A stretch of 64,000 nt of DNA from an uncultured Ignavibacteria bacterium (lineage in GTDB: Bacteria > Bacteroidota > Ignavibacteria > Kapaibacteriales > Kapaibacteriaceae). Positions 55,091-64,000 of the stretch are shown here, piece by piece (the stretch's first letter is position 1; every line of letters begins with the position of its first letter). Where the stretch lies: contig CAJAIA010000012.1 of assembly GCA_903939735.1 (NCBI GenBank), positions 1 to 64,000 on the forward strand, in the 5' to 3' direction. Both the position numbers and the translations under genes were made by a program. The notes beneath the pieces are model-generated. The model was not told the origin of the DNA. It worked only from the letters and a program-made list of their open reading frames with translations, and did not search any database.

Positions 55091-56311
55091 ATGCTTCGAT
55101 CGCTCTACGTCGACCTCAACTCGTACTTCGCCTCGGTGGAACAACAACTGGATCCGTCGCTACGCGGTCGACCGGTGGCTGTGGTACCTGTGATGGCTGA
55201 TACGACGTGCGCCATCGCTGCTTCGTATGAAGCGAAGAAATTCGGTGTTACAACTGGCACCATCATCGCTGATGCGAAAGTGAAATGTCCTGATCTAGTA
55301 CTCGTGCATGCAAAGCATACGGTCTACGTCGAAATGCACCATCGCATCATCGATGCTGTCGAACGGGTAATTCACGTGAAGCGCGTTGCATCCATCGATG
55401 AGATGGTGTGCGATCTCACCGGATCGGCTCGTAATCGTGATCGCGCACTGGCCATCGCACGCGATGTGAAGGACTCCATCTACGCACATGTCGGCAGCGA
55501 GATGCGCTGCAGCATTGGTATCGCACCCAACGACTATCTTGCCAAGACGGCAAGCGATATGCAGAAGCCTGATGGATGCGTGGTGCTTGATGAGGAGGAT
55601 CTTCCGCATAGGCTGTATGCGTTACAGTTGCGCGACCTCTGCGGTATCGGACGCAACATGTATGCACGCCTGTGGAAGCATGGCATCTACACGGTCGAGA
55701 TGCTATGCACCGCAACACAGCGACAACTCCGTGATGTATGGGGCGGTGTAGAGGGCGAACGCATGTATGCGCGTCTTCGCGGCGAAGATGTGCCGCTGCC
55801 ACCAACACAGAAGTCAACGGTTGGACATTCACATGTGCTCGAACCAGAGTTCCGTTCTCGGGAGGGGGCTATCAGCGTCCTCCATCGTTTGGTACAAAAG
55901 GCAGCGATGCGCTTGCGTTCCTACGAACTGGTTTCGGGACGTGTTGACGTGAGTATTCGGTTTCGCTGTGGCACACGCTGGAAGGCAGGCATGAATCTGT
56001 CATCAACGCAGGACATCGTACAATTCACGCAGGCACTTAGTCGCATGCTGGTCGATATGCCACACGATACAACGCCGATCAAAGTGAGTGTGTCGCTCAA
56101 TGATGTTGCCCCTCGCGCGCAGGTACCACAGCCACTCCTCGACGACGTCGGGCCGGTGCGCGAATCGCTCAACGCGTCAATCGATGCGATCAATCACAAG
56201 TACGGAAAGAACACACTCTACGTGGGTACGGCATGGAATGCGCTGAACAGCGCGCCAATGCGCATCGCGTTTACCCATATCCCGGATCTTGAACTCGACG
56301 ACGACGAGTGA
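55091..56311 (+). CDS. dinB: Y-family DNA polymerase (Pol IV/DinB type)
   Basis: Protein of 406 residues from the ATG at 55091, which places the first catalytic Asp at position 8 (YVDLNSYFASVEQQL). The catalytic pair is in ASIDEMVCDLTG (Asp103, Glu104, as in E. coli Pol IV). Phe13 is the likely steric gate. KTASDMQKPDG and the helix-hairpin-helix LRDLCGIGRNMYARLWKHGI follow, then a little-finger domain. It performs error-prone translesion synthesis. It is divergent from feoA and ends without a spacer against the convergent peptide-binding lipoprotein gene. Confidence 0.92.
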   Translation: MLRSLYVDLNSYFASVEQQLDPSLRGRPVAVVPVMADTTCAIAASYEAKKFGVTTGTIIADAKVKCPDLVLVHAKHTVYVEMHHRIIDAVERVIHVKRVASIDEMVCDLTGSARNRDRALAIARDVKDSIYAHVGSEMRCSIGIAPNDYLAKTASDMQKPDGCVVLDEEDLPHRLYALQLRDLCGIGRNMYARLWKHGIYTVEMLCTATQRQLRDVWGGVEGERMYARLRGEDVPLPPTQKSTVGHSHVLEPEFRSREGAISVLHRLVQKAAMRLRSYELVSGRVDVSIRFRCGTRWKAGMNLSSTQDIVQFTQALSRMLVDMPHDTTPIKVSVSLNDVAPRAQVPQPLLDDVGPVRESLNASIDAINHKYGKNTLYVGTAWNALNSAPMRIAFTHIPDLELDDDE

Positions 56312-58048
56312 CTACCGCACGAAGTACGTGCGATGATGATTGGTCCGATCCATAGCGTTATGCGGATGCCCCTTTACATAGGGCTGCACAAACCGGAAAT
56401 CCTCGTCATTGAGAATCAGAAGCATCGGTGCATTATCGATTGCAATCTGCTCGGCCTGTCGATACAGCGTCATACGCTCAGCACGATTGGTGGTTGAGAG
56501 CGCACGCTCGAAGAGCGCATCGAACTCTGCGTTCTGAAATCGCGTGGAGTTGATTGGCGACGGTTGCGATGGCTCGGGTACAATCTTACCGTAGTACAGG
56601 TTGAGGAATGACTCAGGATCGGGATAGTCCGCAACCCATCCGAGACGGAAGAAGGGCGCCGTACCTGCGTCGATCGACTCAAGATGCTGCGCGAACTCTA
56701 CTTGGAGGAGGTTGACCGTGATGTTGAGATGCTCTTTCAGCATTCCCTGGATGGCCTCAGCAATCGAGGTGTTTCGTCCGCCACCAGCATTGAGCTGCAA
56801 GGTCAACTCGGGGAATCCCCGTCCGTTTGGATACCCTGCCTCGGCCATCAACGCACGTGCGCGTGCAGGATCGAACCGATATCCGCGCACACTATCGGAT
56901 GCATAGCCTGGCATTGATGGTGGCACTAAGCCATGGTGGGCCGGACCCGATGCTTGCCCCTTGAGGACGTAGCGAATGATGCGCTGGCGATCAACGGCAT
57001 AGTTGAGTGCTTTGCGTATGCGCACATCCTTGAGGACAGGATCAATCGTTACCATGCCGTAGAACTGTGTGGCAAGTGCCGTGACATGCAGGAGCTGGTA
57101 CTTCGCCCACTTGCCCTTTGGTTGCTTTTTTTCGTCAACAATCTCTGCGAAGAACTCATTCGGAATGCGGTACGACTCTTCGAGATTGCCTGCATCAAAC
57201 TCGAGAAGCTGCATCTTATCGTCCTTCATGAAGGTGAAGCGGATTCCGTCGAGATACGGTAACCGATTCCCCGCTTCGTCGACATCCCAGTATGTTGGAT
57301 TGCGACGGAGCTCACACGAGCGATCGGGCGTCCAGGAAGCAAATCGGAACGGACCTGATCCTACGGGATGCTGTGTGAATGCGTTTCCATAGCGCTCGAT
57401 TGCTTCGCGCGGGACAATCCCCATCGATGTCTGCGCCACTGTGTATTCAAAGGGGGCGAAGGGTTTAACCAATCGGATCTGAAACGTTGTGTCGTTCACA
57501 ACAACAAAGCCGCGTACTCCTTGCACTGTGGGTGCCATGCCCGAGCGCTGTGCCTGTCGGGTTGCTTCGTAGTATTCGCTAGCCCCTACAACCTTATCGC
57601 GGAAATACGTGTCGTTCTTGGTCTTCGTCCGCACATCGCAGACGCGTTCGAAGCTGTACTTCACATCCGATGCGGTAACGCGTCGCCCCTTACCGCCGGG
57701 GAAACACGGATCATCATGAAACGTTGCCGTCGATCGAAGATGATACGTGTACGTTTGTCCATCATCAGACACATCATAGCTCCTTGCTAGCTGGGGTACG
57801 ATGTTGAGCTCGTGATCGAAGCCGATGAGCTGGTCGTAGATGTTGATGATGATATGCGACGACGTCATGTCATTGACACGCGCGGGATCCAGCGAACTCA
57901 ACTCACCTGTTTCGTTCTGGCGGTAGACGCCACCATACATCTTACCGCCGGCTGCTGGCCGGAGCTCGCCTTCCGGTTGTCCCTGAGATGTGCAGGCAGC
58001 AAACAACGCTGCCGCGATCAGGATACTCGATGCCACATGAAGTTTCAT
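56312..58048 (-). CDS. Peptide-type ABC substrate-binding lipoprotein (SBP family 5)
   Basis: Protein of 578 residues. Lipoprotein signal MKLHVASSILIAAALFAAC. Family 5 features include LSSLDPARVNDMTSSHIIIN, the early GVYRQNETG strand, RVTASDVKYSFERVCD, the HPVGSGPFRFASWTPD motif, and the C-terminal ERMTLYRQAEQIAIDNAPML. Such proteins bind di- or oligopeptides, nickel or other ligands. No cognate permease or ATPase genes are in the window. It starts 8 nt after the OmpA gene with an AGGAG 5-6 nt before the ATG, so it is part of that operon. Confidence 0.9.
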   Translation of the reverse strand: MKLHVASSILIAAALFAACTSQGQPEGELRPAAGGKMYGGVYRQNETGELSSLDPARVNDMTSSHIIINIYDQLIGFDHELNIVPQLARSYDVSDDGQTYTYHLRSTATFHDDPCFPGGKGRRVTASDVKYSFERVCDVRTKTKNDTYFRDKVVGASEYYEATRQAQRSGMAPTVQGVRGFVVVNDTTFQIRLVKPFAPFEYTVAQTSMGIVPREAIERYGNAFTQHPVGSGPFRFASWTPDRSCELRRNPTYWDVDEAGNRLPYLDGIRFTFMKDDKMQLLEFDAGNLEESYRIPNEFFAEIVDEKKQPKGKWAKYQLLHVTALATQFYGMVTIDPVLKDVRIRKALNYAVDRQRIIRYVLKGQASGPAHHGLVPPSMPGYASDSVRGYRFDPARARALMAEAGYPNGRGFPELTLQLNAGGGRNTSIAEAIQGMLKEHLNITVNLLQVEFAQHLESIDAGTAPFFRLGWVADYPDPESFLNLYYGKIVPEPSQPSPINSTRFQNAEFDALFERALSTTNRAERMTLYRQAEQIAIDNAPMLLILNDEDFRFVQPYVKGHPHNAMDRTNHHRTYFVR

Positions 58049-58056
58049 CTGTGCTC

Positions 58057-60246
58057 CTACCGAACGGGCGTGACAACTTCGATCTGCACAGTACGCGAAT
58101 AGGAGCGTCCTTCCGGTGTTTCGTTGTCATAAAGCAAACGATCTGAACCAACCGGCTCAATCACAACGCGATCGTCACTGAGACCGAGTGCTCGTTGTGC
58201 TTCAACGCAGCGCTTGCGCGCAAGCTCACGGTTATACTCAGGATTGCCCTGACGGTCGGCGAAGCCCATGATTCGCACCTTCGATGTCGGCTGGATACGG
58301 TCCTTTACGCGCTGCATAATCCGCTGATTCGACGGATTGAGTCGTGCACTGTTGAAGTCGAATACAATCAGCGAGTAGCGCTCAACCATCTTGCCTTCTT
58401 CCTGTCGCGCCTTCATCGTTTGCAATGTCACGTAGTCAACAGCAACCGTGTCGGACGCTGTCACACTTGATCCAGCTGCATCACGCACGCGATACGTCGC
58501 AATCACCGATCCATCGCGCTGAAGTTTCGTCTCTGACGTTTCAACCGACCATGTGACGTCGCGAGGCGAGCCACCACCATCATCAGCCGCAAGTTGACGT
58601 CCGTTCTGCGACACGCGAAGTGACCATTCATCAATACCCTGCTCATCACGAACAGTTGGTCGCACAACAACGGTCTTTGGATTGATGATCAAGTCGCGAT
58701 CGCGGAACTCGACAGGTTCGAGAAATGCTGGATTCCCTGTCTCGATCTCAACACGCTGATTCTCTGCGCGACCATCGACTGTTGTTGGATTCGCAGGCTC
58801 TGCTGGAAGCAATCCCGCACGCGTCACGATACGGTCAGGTGCAATCCCCCAGGTCTTGACGAGATACTCCTTGATACCCTCGGCACGCTGACGTGAGATG
58901 TCGCGGTTGCCCTGCTCAACGCCAGCGTTACTGCAGTAGCCACTCACCGTGATCTTTCCATCAGGAATCGTCGACATGCGATGACCAATGATGTTGAGCA
59001 CGTTCCGATACACATCAAGCTGATTGCGCTCAAGCTTCGTAGGCTGGAACGCCAACGCATCCGGCGCTGCAATGCGACGCTGTGTTGTCGATGCCATATC
59101 GCCGCTACCTTCAGGGTAATAGATCTGCGGCAACAACGGATAGCTCTCGATGACGTCGAGTTCTTCAACACGGATGGCCTCGAGCGGACCCATTGTACCG
59201 TCGTCACGACGCGCCATGAGTTGCGACGTAATGCCCGGTGAGAATGATCGCGGCGTTTCCCGCAGATAGCGTTCTTTGATCGTGATCGTGTGATACTCAA
59301 CGTCACCACGACGCTGCACGTCTTCGTCTTCGACGCGATTCTGAAGCGTGATGCGCGGAGCTGCAAGACCAGCCTTCTCAGCATAGATCGTGTCGCGCAC
59401 GAACACGGTATCGTATTCCTTGGCTGCTTCCACCGGCGTGTAGACACCGAATCGCACACTCACGCCAGCCTGGACCGAAACAACACGCCAGTCGACACTT
59501 GTTACAGCAAGTGCTGGTATATACGCACGCAGCTCCGGTCGCACAAGCGCACCCGAGCGCAGCGTGAATTCATATCCAACGCCTACCGACCCATGCAGTT
59601 GGATGGCCTGTGCGTCTGGGATATCTCCAGCTGCGGCATTCCGCACTGTTGAACCGTTCGAGAACGTATACCCTTCGGGCTGAACAAGCGTCTCGCGCTG
59701 GTCGAATGTCTTCTGCAACAGAAAACCTGCACGCACTCCTGCAGAGAGCAACAATCCTGAACCAACCCGAACAGCGAGCGATGGTTCGAGTGCGATGATT
59801 GCGAGTCCGGCATCGAGCGTGTGGTCGACCATGATTGCACGGCGCTCTTCAACGGGTATCGGACCATCCGTAAGAACGGGCTCGTTCCCAATCTGCTGCG
59901 ATGAACGCAACGTAGCCGACATTCCAGCATAGCCCAGACGGTTCTGAATCTCGAGTGATTCCGACAACGGAATGTCAAGCGATACACCACCAGCAAGACC
60001 GAGCGAGAGCGTAGAACCAAATGACGTACAGCAGTTCGGCACACCCGGCAACGCACCGAACTGTGCCATATGCAGGTTTCCATGCGCTCCCACATAACCG
60101 CCGAGATACATCGAAAGGCGTTCACCCTGCTGCGTCACGGAGTCGCGACGTAACAGTTGCGCGGTGCACTCAAGCGCGGAGAGTGAAACGACACAGATCA
60201 CCAGCAGCGTAGACCAACGAGGATTCATCATCATTGTGCGCATCAT
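58057..60246 (-). CDS. Outer membrane protein with two OmpA-like domains
   Basis: About 729 residues if started at the ATG at 60246, which overlaps the upstream stop (ATGA); ATGs at 60234-60228 are also possible and give a shorter signal n-region (MNPRWSTLLVICVVSLSALE). It has a beta-barrel N-terminal half (to about 300), a first OmpA_C domain (about 412-505, with GYCSNAGVEQGNRDISRQRA), an Ig-like middle, and a second OmpA_C (about 625-725, with IVFDFNSARLNPSNQ and MGFADRQGNPEYNRELARKR). It shares order and local motifs (FDQRETLVQPEG against FEQRETVVSPEN) with the protein at 31045. Confidence 0.85.
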   Translation of the reverse strand: MMRTMMMNPRWSTLLVICVVSLSALECTAQLLRRDSVTQQGERLSMYLGGYVGAHGNLHMAQFGALPGVPNCCTSFGSTLSLGLAGGVSLDIPLSESLEIQNRLGYAGMSATLRSSQQIGNEPVLTDGPIPVEERRAIMVDHTLDAGLAIIALEPSLAVRVGSGLLLSAGVRAGFLLQKTFDQRETLVQPEGYTFSNGSTVRNAAAGDIPDAQAIQLHGSVGVGYEFTLRSGALVRPELRAYIPALAVTSVDWRVVSVQAGVSVRFGVYTPVEAAKEYDTVFVRDTIYAEKAGLAAPRITLQNRVEDEDVQRRGDVEYHTITIKERYLRETPRSFSPGITSQLMARRDDGTMGPLEAIRVEELDVIESYPLLPQIYYPEGSGDMASTTQRRIAAPDALAFQPTKLERNQLDVYRNVLNIIGHRMSTIPDGKITVSGYCSNAGVEQGNRDISRQRAEGIKEYLVKTWGIAPDRIVTRAGLLPAEPANPTTVDGRAENQRVEIETGNPAFLEPVEFRDRDLIINPKTVVVRPTVRDEQGIDEWSLRVSQNGRQLAADDGGGSPRDVTWSVETSETKLQRDGSVIATYRVRDAAGSSVTASDTVAVDYVTLQTMKARQEEGKMVERYSLIVFDFNSARLNPSNQRIMQRVKDRIQPTSKVRIMGFADRQGNPEYNRELARKRCVEAQRALGLSDDRVVIEPVGSDRLLYDNETPEGRSYSRTVQIEVVTPVR

Positions 60247-63200
60247 CGGAGAATAGTAAGTGGAGCAACGCGGCGGCGCGTCGGTGTTTCCAGCACAACT
60301 GAGTACACGCCAGGTGCCCACTGACGAACGTCACGAAGTGAGCGATGCGAAGCATCTCCACGCGTGTGCATGAAGCTCCATGCATCTATGCGTTCACCGG
60401 TGATCGACATGATCGTGATCGTGTGCATCCCTTGCTCGAAGACATCGGCAACAACCTCAGCTACATCAACCGAAGGGTTCGGCAGGACGCGCATTGCAAG
60501 CGCTCCTGCACGGGTTACAAAGCGGTCGCCACCTTCACGGCAGATCGCGAGCGTGAGAGATCCATCAATTGGTCGTACGATGGGAGCAAACGCAGGTGTT
60601 TCGATCCGCGCGTCAACAACGCGCAGCGCAGTCGAACCAACCGTACCCAACGTCATGTCGCCGACAATTGATGTAAGCACCTGACGCGAGTCCGTGACGT
60701 TGATGCCAGGTACTACGATCTCGAGGTCGGTAGTGCCGGCCGTCGACGTATTCGAACGAATTGTTCCACCGTCAACACTGCGAGCAACGAAGACTTCGGT
60801 TGCATACTGAAGTCTGAGAATCAGCGTCCCACCTGTCAAATTCTGATCACCACTCGCACGACGCGCCGTGATGGGTAATGCATAGTTGCGCGTTGCTGGA
60901 TCGACCGTATCGATTGGCATCTCCAACAGTATCTCGATGTTCAGCTGTCCAACACCCGAGATCGGGATGCGCCGGGTATCATTGCATGGCGCGTCGAAGG
61001 TTACAAGCAGCGTATCAACATACGTTTGCTGTACTCCTGGTGTGAATACCACATCGACATTGAAAAACGTGGTACGCTCAAGTCGGAATGGTGTTTGTTG
61101 CGACGGTGTAATGGTGAACACCCCACCGCTAGTACCCTGCAGGGCAATGCGTGCAATGTTTGCCGCCTGACCACCGACATTCTGTACTGTTACACGTTGT
61201 GATGTTGTGTTGCCGACACTAATCGTTCCAAACACAACACGGTCGGGAGCAGTCGCTAATAGCATGCGACGCTCGCCCTTGAGTTCTGTGATGACGGTGA
61301 GATCACCACCACCGATGCTGGCCGTTACAACCACATTCGCCTGCTTGCGACCATCGGTTGATGAGCGAGGATCGAAACGAACATAGAGTGCGATCGACGC
61401 ACCTGGCTGGAGAACTTGTCCGGCGAGTGCTGCCGCATTCTCGAGGGTGAACACTGAAGCGTCCGGACCCGTAACAGATGCAGACAGCAGCGTGAGCGGA
61501 ACGGCTTGCGTGTTGGTGTAGACGATACTGTCACGCGTCGTTGCGCACTCGGCAACAACACCCATATCGAGGAGCGCTGCTGCACTGATCGAACGTGAGA
61601 AGCCAAGCGCACGAACCAGCACAACCACAGTGTCGGCACATGGTTGGGTGAGGACCATCAGAACAGTGTCTTCAATGGCTCCGTCGTTGCGCGCTTGCAC
61701 GGTGAAGGTAACAGCCACCGAGTCGCCACTGGCAACGCTGAACGTTGGAGGAGCAACCGTCGTCGATGTTGAACCGGGAGTTAGTGCAAGTGTTCCTGCT
61801 GTTGCGAGGGCTGACGCATTCGTGTAGAATCGCTGTGCTTGACCTTGCGTACCAACTTCAATGAGCCCAAGATCAACGACGCGTGGTCCGGCAAGATTTG
61901 CAGACGCGCGGTATCCTGCGAGCGGAATGTTCAACGCGTTCAGCTGTGGGTCGCTTGTTCGGATAGTAAGAATCGCAGACTTCGATCCGTCAGGTCCGAT
62001 CGAACCATTCATTACCACACCAAAGGAGGCCGATGCGCCGGGTGCCAACTCAAGATCATTGAGCGGTTGTCGTACGATTCGGAACGATGCTTGGTCGAGT
62101 CCGTTGATCGAAGCTGGATAGAAGAGCGTCAGTGGTACCGAACCTGAATTCGTAACCACAACACTATCGGTACCCACGGCGCAACTCGAAACGGTGTCGA
62201 ACGATATCGATGGTTGCGACAGCGTGATGCTTGCTCCGCGCGCGGAGCCTGCAAGGATTGTTACGATTGTTGCCGGACAGCTTCCGTTGACCGAGTCGGT
62301 ACCAAGACGTAACGTGTAGGCATGATCACCATCAGCAAGGGGCTCGAAGGCGTACGTGATGAACATGGAAGCGCCAGGCACAAGCACAGCGGGCAATGCT
62401 GGCACAACGCGCACCACACGGAACGGCACTCCCGCAGGTATTGTCGGAAGCGCAGACACTCGTGCGTTGTCGCTACCATCGTTGCGGAGTTCGATGGTGA
62501 GTTCGGGACGATCACCAACACGCACCACGCCAAACTGTCCGGTGCCAATGAGTGTGAGGTTCGACTCACGTACGTCGCCACGTACCCAGACGGTGTCTGG
62601 TCGTGGACATTCTGCTGTGTAGATGAGGACGGGTATCACAAACACACCGCGTGCTCGGCCTAGGAACGTTGCCAGGAATGCAGCACTGCCCGTTCCTGCG
62701 GAGAGATCACTCGGTGCGCCACCTCGAATTGTTACCAGCGCCGGTGATGTTGAAACAATGCGCTCGATGCGCATTGCCGATGCACTAGGATTGGCAATGA
62801 TCACCGACGTGCTCACCTCGCGTCCGATGCAGACAATGCCTAGATCAACCGTATCACGCTTGACGCTTGGCGTGCCATACGCATACGTGAAGTCGTACGG
62901 ACGAACATCAACACGAAGGTTCACGATGAACGGACGCGCCGAGGTTGCTGCTGTGTCATTATGCTGCAGCTGTAGCTGCGCGGTGATATTGCCGGACTGA
63001 CCCGCAACAGGTGTGAAGGCAACCACGTACGCTGTTGAATCGAATGGCTTGATCGTATCGCTCAGCACTGGTGCAACAAGTCGGAACCCAGCTGCACCGG
63101 TGAATGTCGATTGCGAGATAACGAGAGGTGATTCACCAACGTTCTTCACCCACACTGTGTCGCGAAGTTCCTCGCCAGGACACACGTATGCACCAAGGTC

Positions 63201-64000
63201 GAGTGACTGCGCACCGTTAATGATCGGCGGACCGTAGATGCGGATGATGTTCCATGCTGATTGCGAGAAGATCATTTCCGGAATTGCCGTGTACTCACCT
63301 GCACCCGTAGTCGGCACGGCAAGACCAACAGCGATGTAATACAATGTGTCACGTCCAGGCCACGTTATCTGCTGACGCCAGAATCCAGATTCGTTGATGC
63401 GATATCCGCTAACACGCGGACCAAGCTGCCAGGGTCCGCTCTCTGGCTTAATGTAGATCTGGAGATCGTTCCCATTGCCTTGGCCTGTGAGAAGATGTGT
63501 GCGCAACGCGTTGGTGGATGTATCGGTCATCGGACCAACCATCACATTGAGGTTCAGTGGAACAGCACCATCATAGCGTGCGCGACCACGTCCACCTGAC
63601 ATCATGCGTGCTGCTGGATTCGGGTTTGCATCCGACGCACCGCTGATCTGCCACGTCACGGCATCAGTGGGACGTGGATTGTCGAGTCGACCACCGGCAA
63701 TCACACCGCCCCCTGAACCACCGCCACCTAATACCGTACGTCGTGCCGGGAGCGCACCGCGAGCAGAGATGTTGAGGCTACTAAGGAAGTTCGCATGAAT
63801 CGACACGGCACCACCACCGCCACCGCCACCGCTTGCACGGTTGAAGAGGTCAGGATTTCCTCCGGCGCCACCCGAGCCCCCTGCCAATGGAACAAGGACG
63901 ATGTTGCCGTGGGCGATACCGCCGTTGGTTGTTCCTGTTTCATCACCACCATCTTCGCCATACCCACCGCCACCACCGCGCTTACTCTCTTGCGAGCCGG
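60243..64000 (-). CDS. Large Gly-rich, ASH/choice-of-anchor-D repeat protein with T9SS sorting domain (5' part missing)
   Basis: Open through the right edge, with at least 1250 residues and no start seen. The first part is Gly-rich low complexity (GGGGGYG, GGSGGAGG, GGGGGGGA) followed by beta-rich sequence. From about residue 250 come about seven ASH/HYDIN-like Ig repeats, each with a pattern like VWVKNVGESPLVIS, VVVTNSGSVPLTLF or VTVQNVGGQAANIA. The end (MRVLPNPSVDVAEVVADVFE to RVAPLTILR) is a T9SS type A sorting domain. It is a likely surface adhesin or structural protein. Its stop overlaps the start of the OmpA gene. Confidence 0.85.
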   Translation of the reverse strand, partial: GSQESKRGGGGGYGEDGGDETGTTNGGIAHGNIVLVPLAGGSGGAGGNPDLFNRASGGGGGGGAVSIHANFLSSLNISARGALPARRTVLGGGGSGGGVIAGGRLDNPRPTDAVTWQISGASDANPNPAARMMSGGRGRARYDGAVPLNLNVMVGPMTDTSTNALRTHLLTGQGNGNDLQIYIKPESGPWQLGPRVSGYRINESGFWRQQITWPGRDTLYYIAVGLAVPTTGAGEYTAIPEMIFSQSAWNIIRIYGPPIINGAQSLDLGAYVCPGEELRDTVWVKNVGESPLVISQSTFTGAAGFRLVAPVLSDTIKPFDSTAYVVAFTPVAGQSGNITAQLQLQHNDTAATSARPFIVNLRVDVRPYDFTYAYGTPSVKRDTVDLGIVCIGREVSTSVIIANPSASAMRIERIVSTSPALVTIRGGAPSDLSAGTGSAAFLATFLGRARGVFVIPVLIYTAECPRPDTVWVRGDVRESNLTLIGTGQFGVVRVGDRPELTIELRNDGSDNARVSALPTIPAGVPFRVVRVVPALPAVLVPGASMFITYAFEPLADGDHAYTLRLGTDSVNGSCPATIVTILAGSARGASITLSQPSISFDTVSSCAVGTDSVVVTNSGSVPLTLFYPASINGLDQASFRIVRQPLNDLELAPGASASFGVVMNGSIGPDGSKSAILTIRTSDPQLNALNIPLAGYRASANLAGPRVVDLGLIEVGTQGQAQRFYTNASALATAGTLALTPGSTSTTVAPPTFSVASGDSVAVTFTVQARNDGAIEDTVLMVLTQPCADTVVVLVRALGFSRSISAAALLDMGVVAECATTRDSIVYTNTQAVPLTLLSASVTGPDASVFTLENAAALAGQVLQPGASIALYVRFDPRSSTDGRKQANVVVTASIGGGDLTVITELKGERRMLLATAPDRVVFGTISVGNTTSQRVTVQNVGGQAANIARIALQGTSGGVFTITPSQQTPFRLERTTFFNVDVVFTPGVQQTYVDTLLVTFDAPCNDTRRIPISGVGQLNIEILLEMPIDTVDPATRNYALPITARRASGDQNLTGGTLILRLQYATEVFVARSVDGGTIRSNTSTAGTTDLEIVVPGINVTDSRQVLTSIVGDMTLGTVGSTALRVVDARIETPAFAPIVRPIDGSLTLAICREGGDRFVTRAGALAMRVLPNPSVDVAEVVADVFEQGMHTITIMSITGERIDAWSFMHTRGDASHRSLRDVRQWAPGVYSVVLETPTRRRVAPLTILR

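Noticed and set aside
63720-64000. GGT/GGC-rich tract as a microsatellite
   Set aside because: It stays in frame as Gly codons with mixed third bases, so it is low-complexity coding sequence.
1-64000. tRNA, rRNA, prophage or insertion sequence genes
   Set aside because: I found no sequence or protein resembling these by reading; a covariance-model scan would be needed to exclude a small RNA gene.

Overview
The window is a dense, moderately GC-rich stretch of bacterial chromosome with about 48 protein-coding genes. I recognised no tRNA, rRNA, CRISPR array or transposase gene. The organism is most likely in the Bacteroidota/Chlorobi (FCB) group. Five large secreted proteins end in a type IX secretion (T9SS) type C-terminal sorting domain, several promoters carry the Bacteroidota-type -7 element TAnnTTTG, Shine-Dalgarno sequences are present only at some starts, and DUF4136, DUF5683 and OmpA-rich envelope proteins are typical of that group. 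A Kapabacteria/Ignavibacteria-like member is my best guess, but this is inference.

Layout. 1-2900: start of a secreted protein at the left edge, a DUF6438 lipoprotein, and a two-gene operon of a CrtI/CRTISO-type flavoprotein and the menaquinone methyltransferase UbiE/MenG. 2900-11650: a giant Asp-box (sortilin-like) T9SS protein, a small membrane protein translationally coupled to two LOG-family nucleoside monophosphate hydrolases, and a eukaryote-like full-length ABCC transporter. 11600-17100 (minus): fumC, a metzincin protease and murB. 17100-22600 (minus): a membrane fusion protein and an RND pump fused in frame to its own TolC-type outer membrane channel, divergent from a secreted HMA protein. 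23200-28500: gcvP and hrpB. 28500-33000: a T9SS protein, an FtsB/DivIC-like protein, a RidA with a lipoprotein signal, a DUF5683 protein and a double-OmpA-domain protein.

33000-37600: PspA plus a YbjN-like protein, divergent from recR, a methyltransferase and a group of small lipoproteins. 37700-41300: a second Asp-box T9SS protein and a lipoprotein that look more AT-rich than their surroundings, bounded by a duplicated hairpin-rich repeat. 41300-51000: typA, two secreted beta-rich proteins, and a TolC-MacA-MacB-type exporter with two separate permeases. 51000-55030: mgtE, then feoA-feoB-membrane protein on the minus strand with a palindrome over the feoA promoter. 55090-64000: dinB, then a minus-strand operon of a large Gly-rich ASH-repeat T9SS protein (running off the right edge), a second double-OmpA protein and a peptide-binding lipoprotein.

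The dominant theme is the cell envelope: export of large surface proteins, peptidoglycan anchoring, multidrug or metal efflux, and iron and magnesium uptake, interleaved with core metabolism. Genes are packed with many 4-nt ATGA overlaps (translational coupling) and several convergent pairs that touch or overlap.
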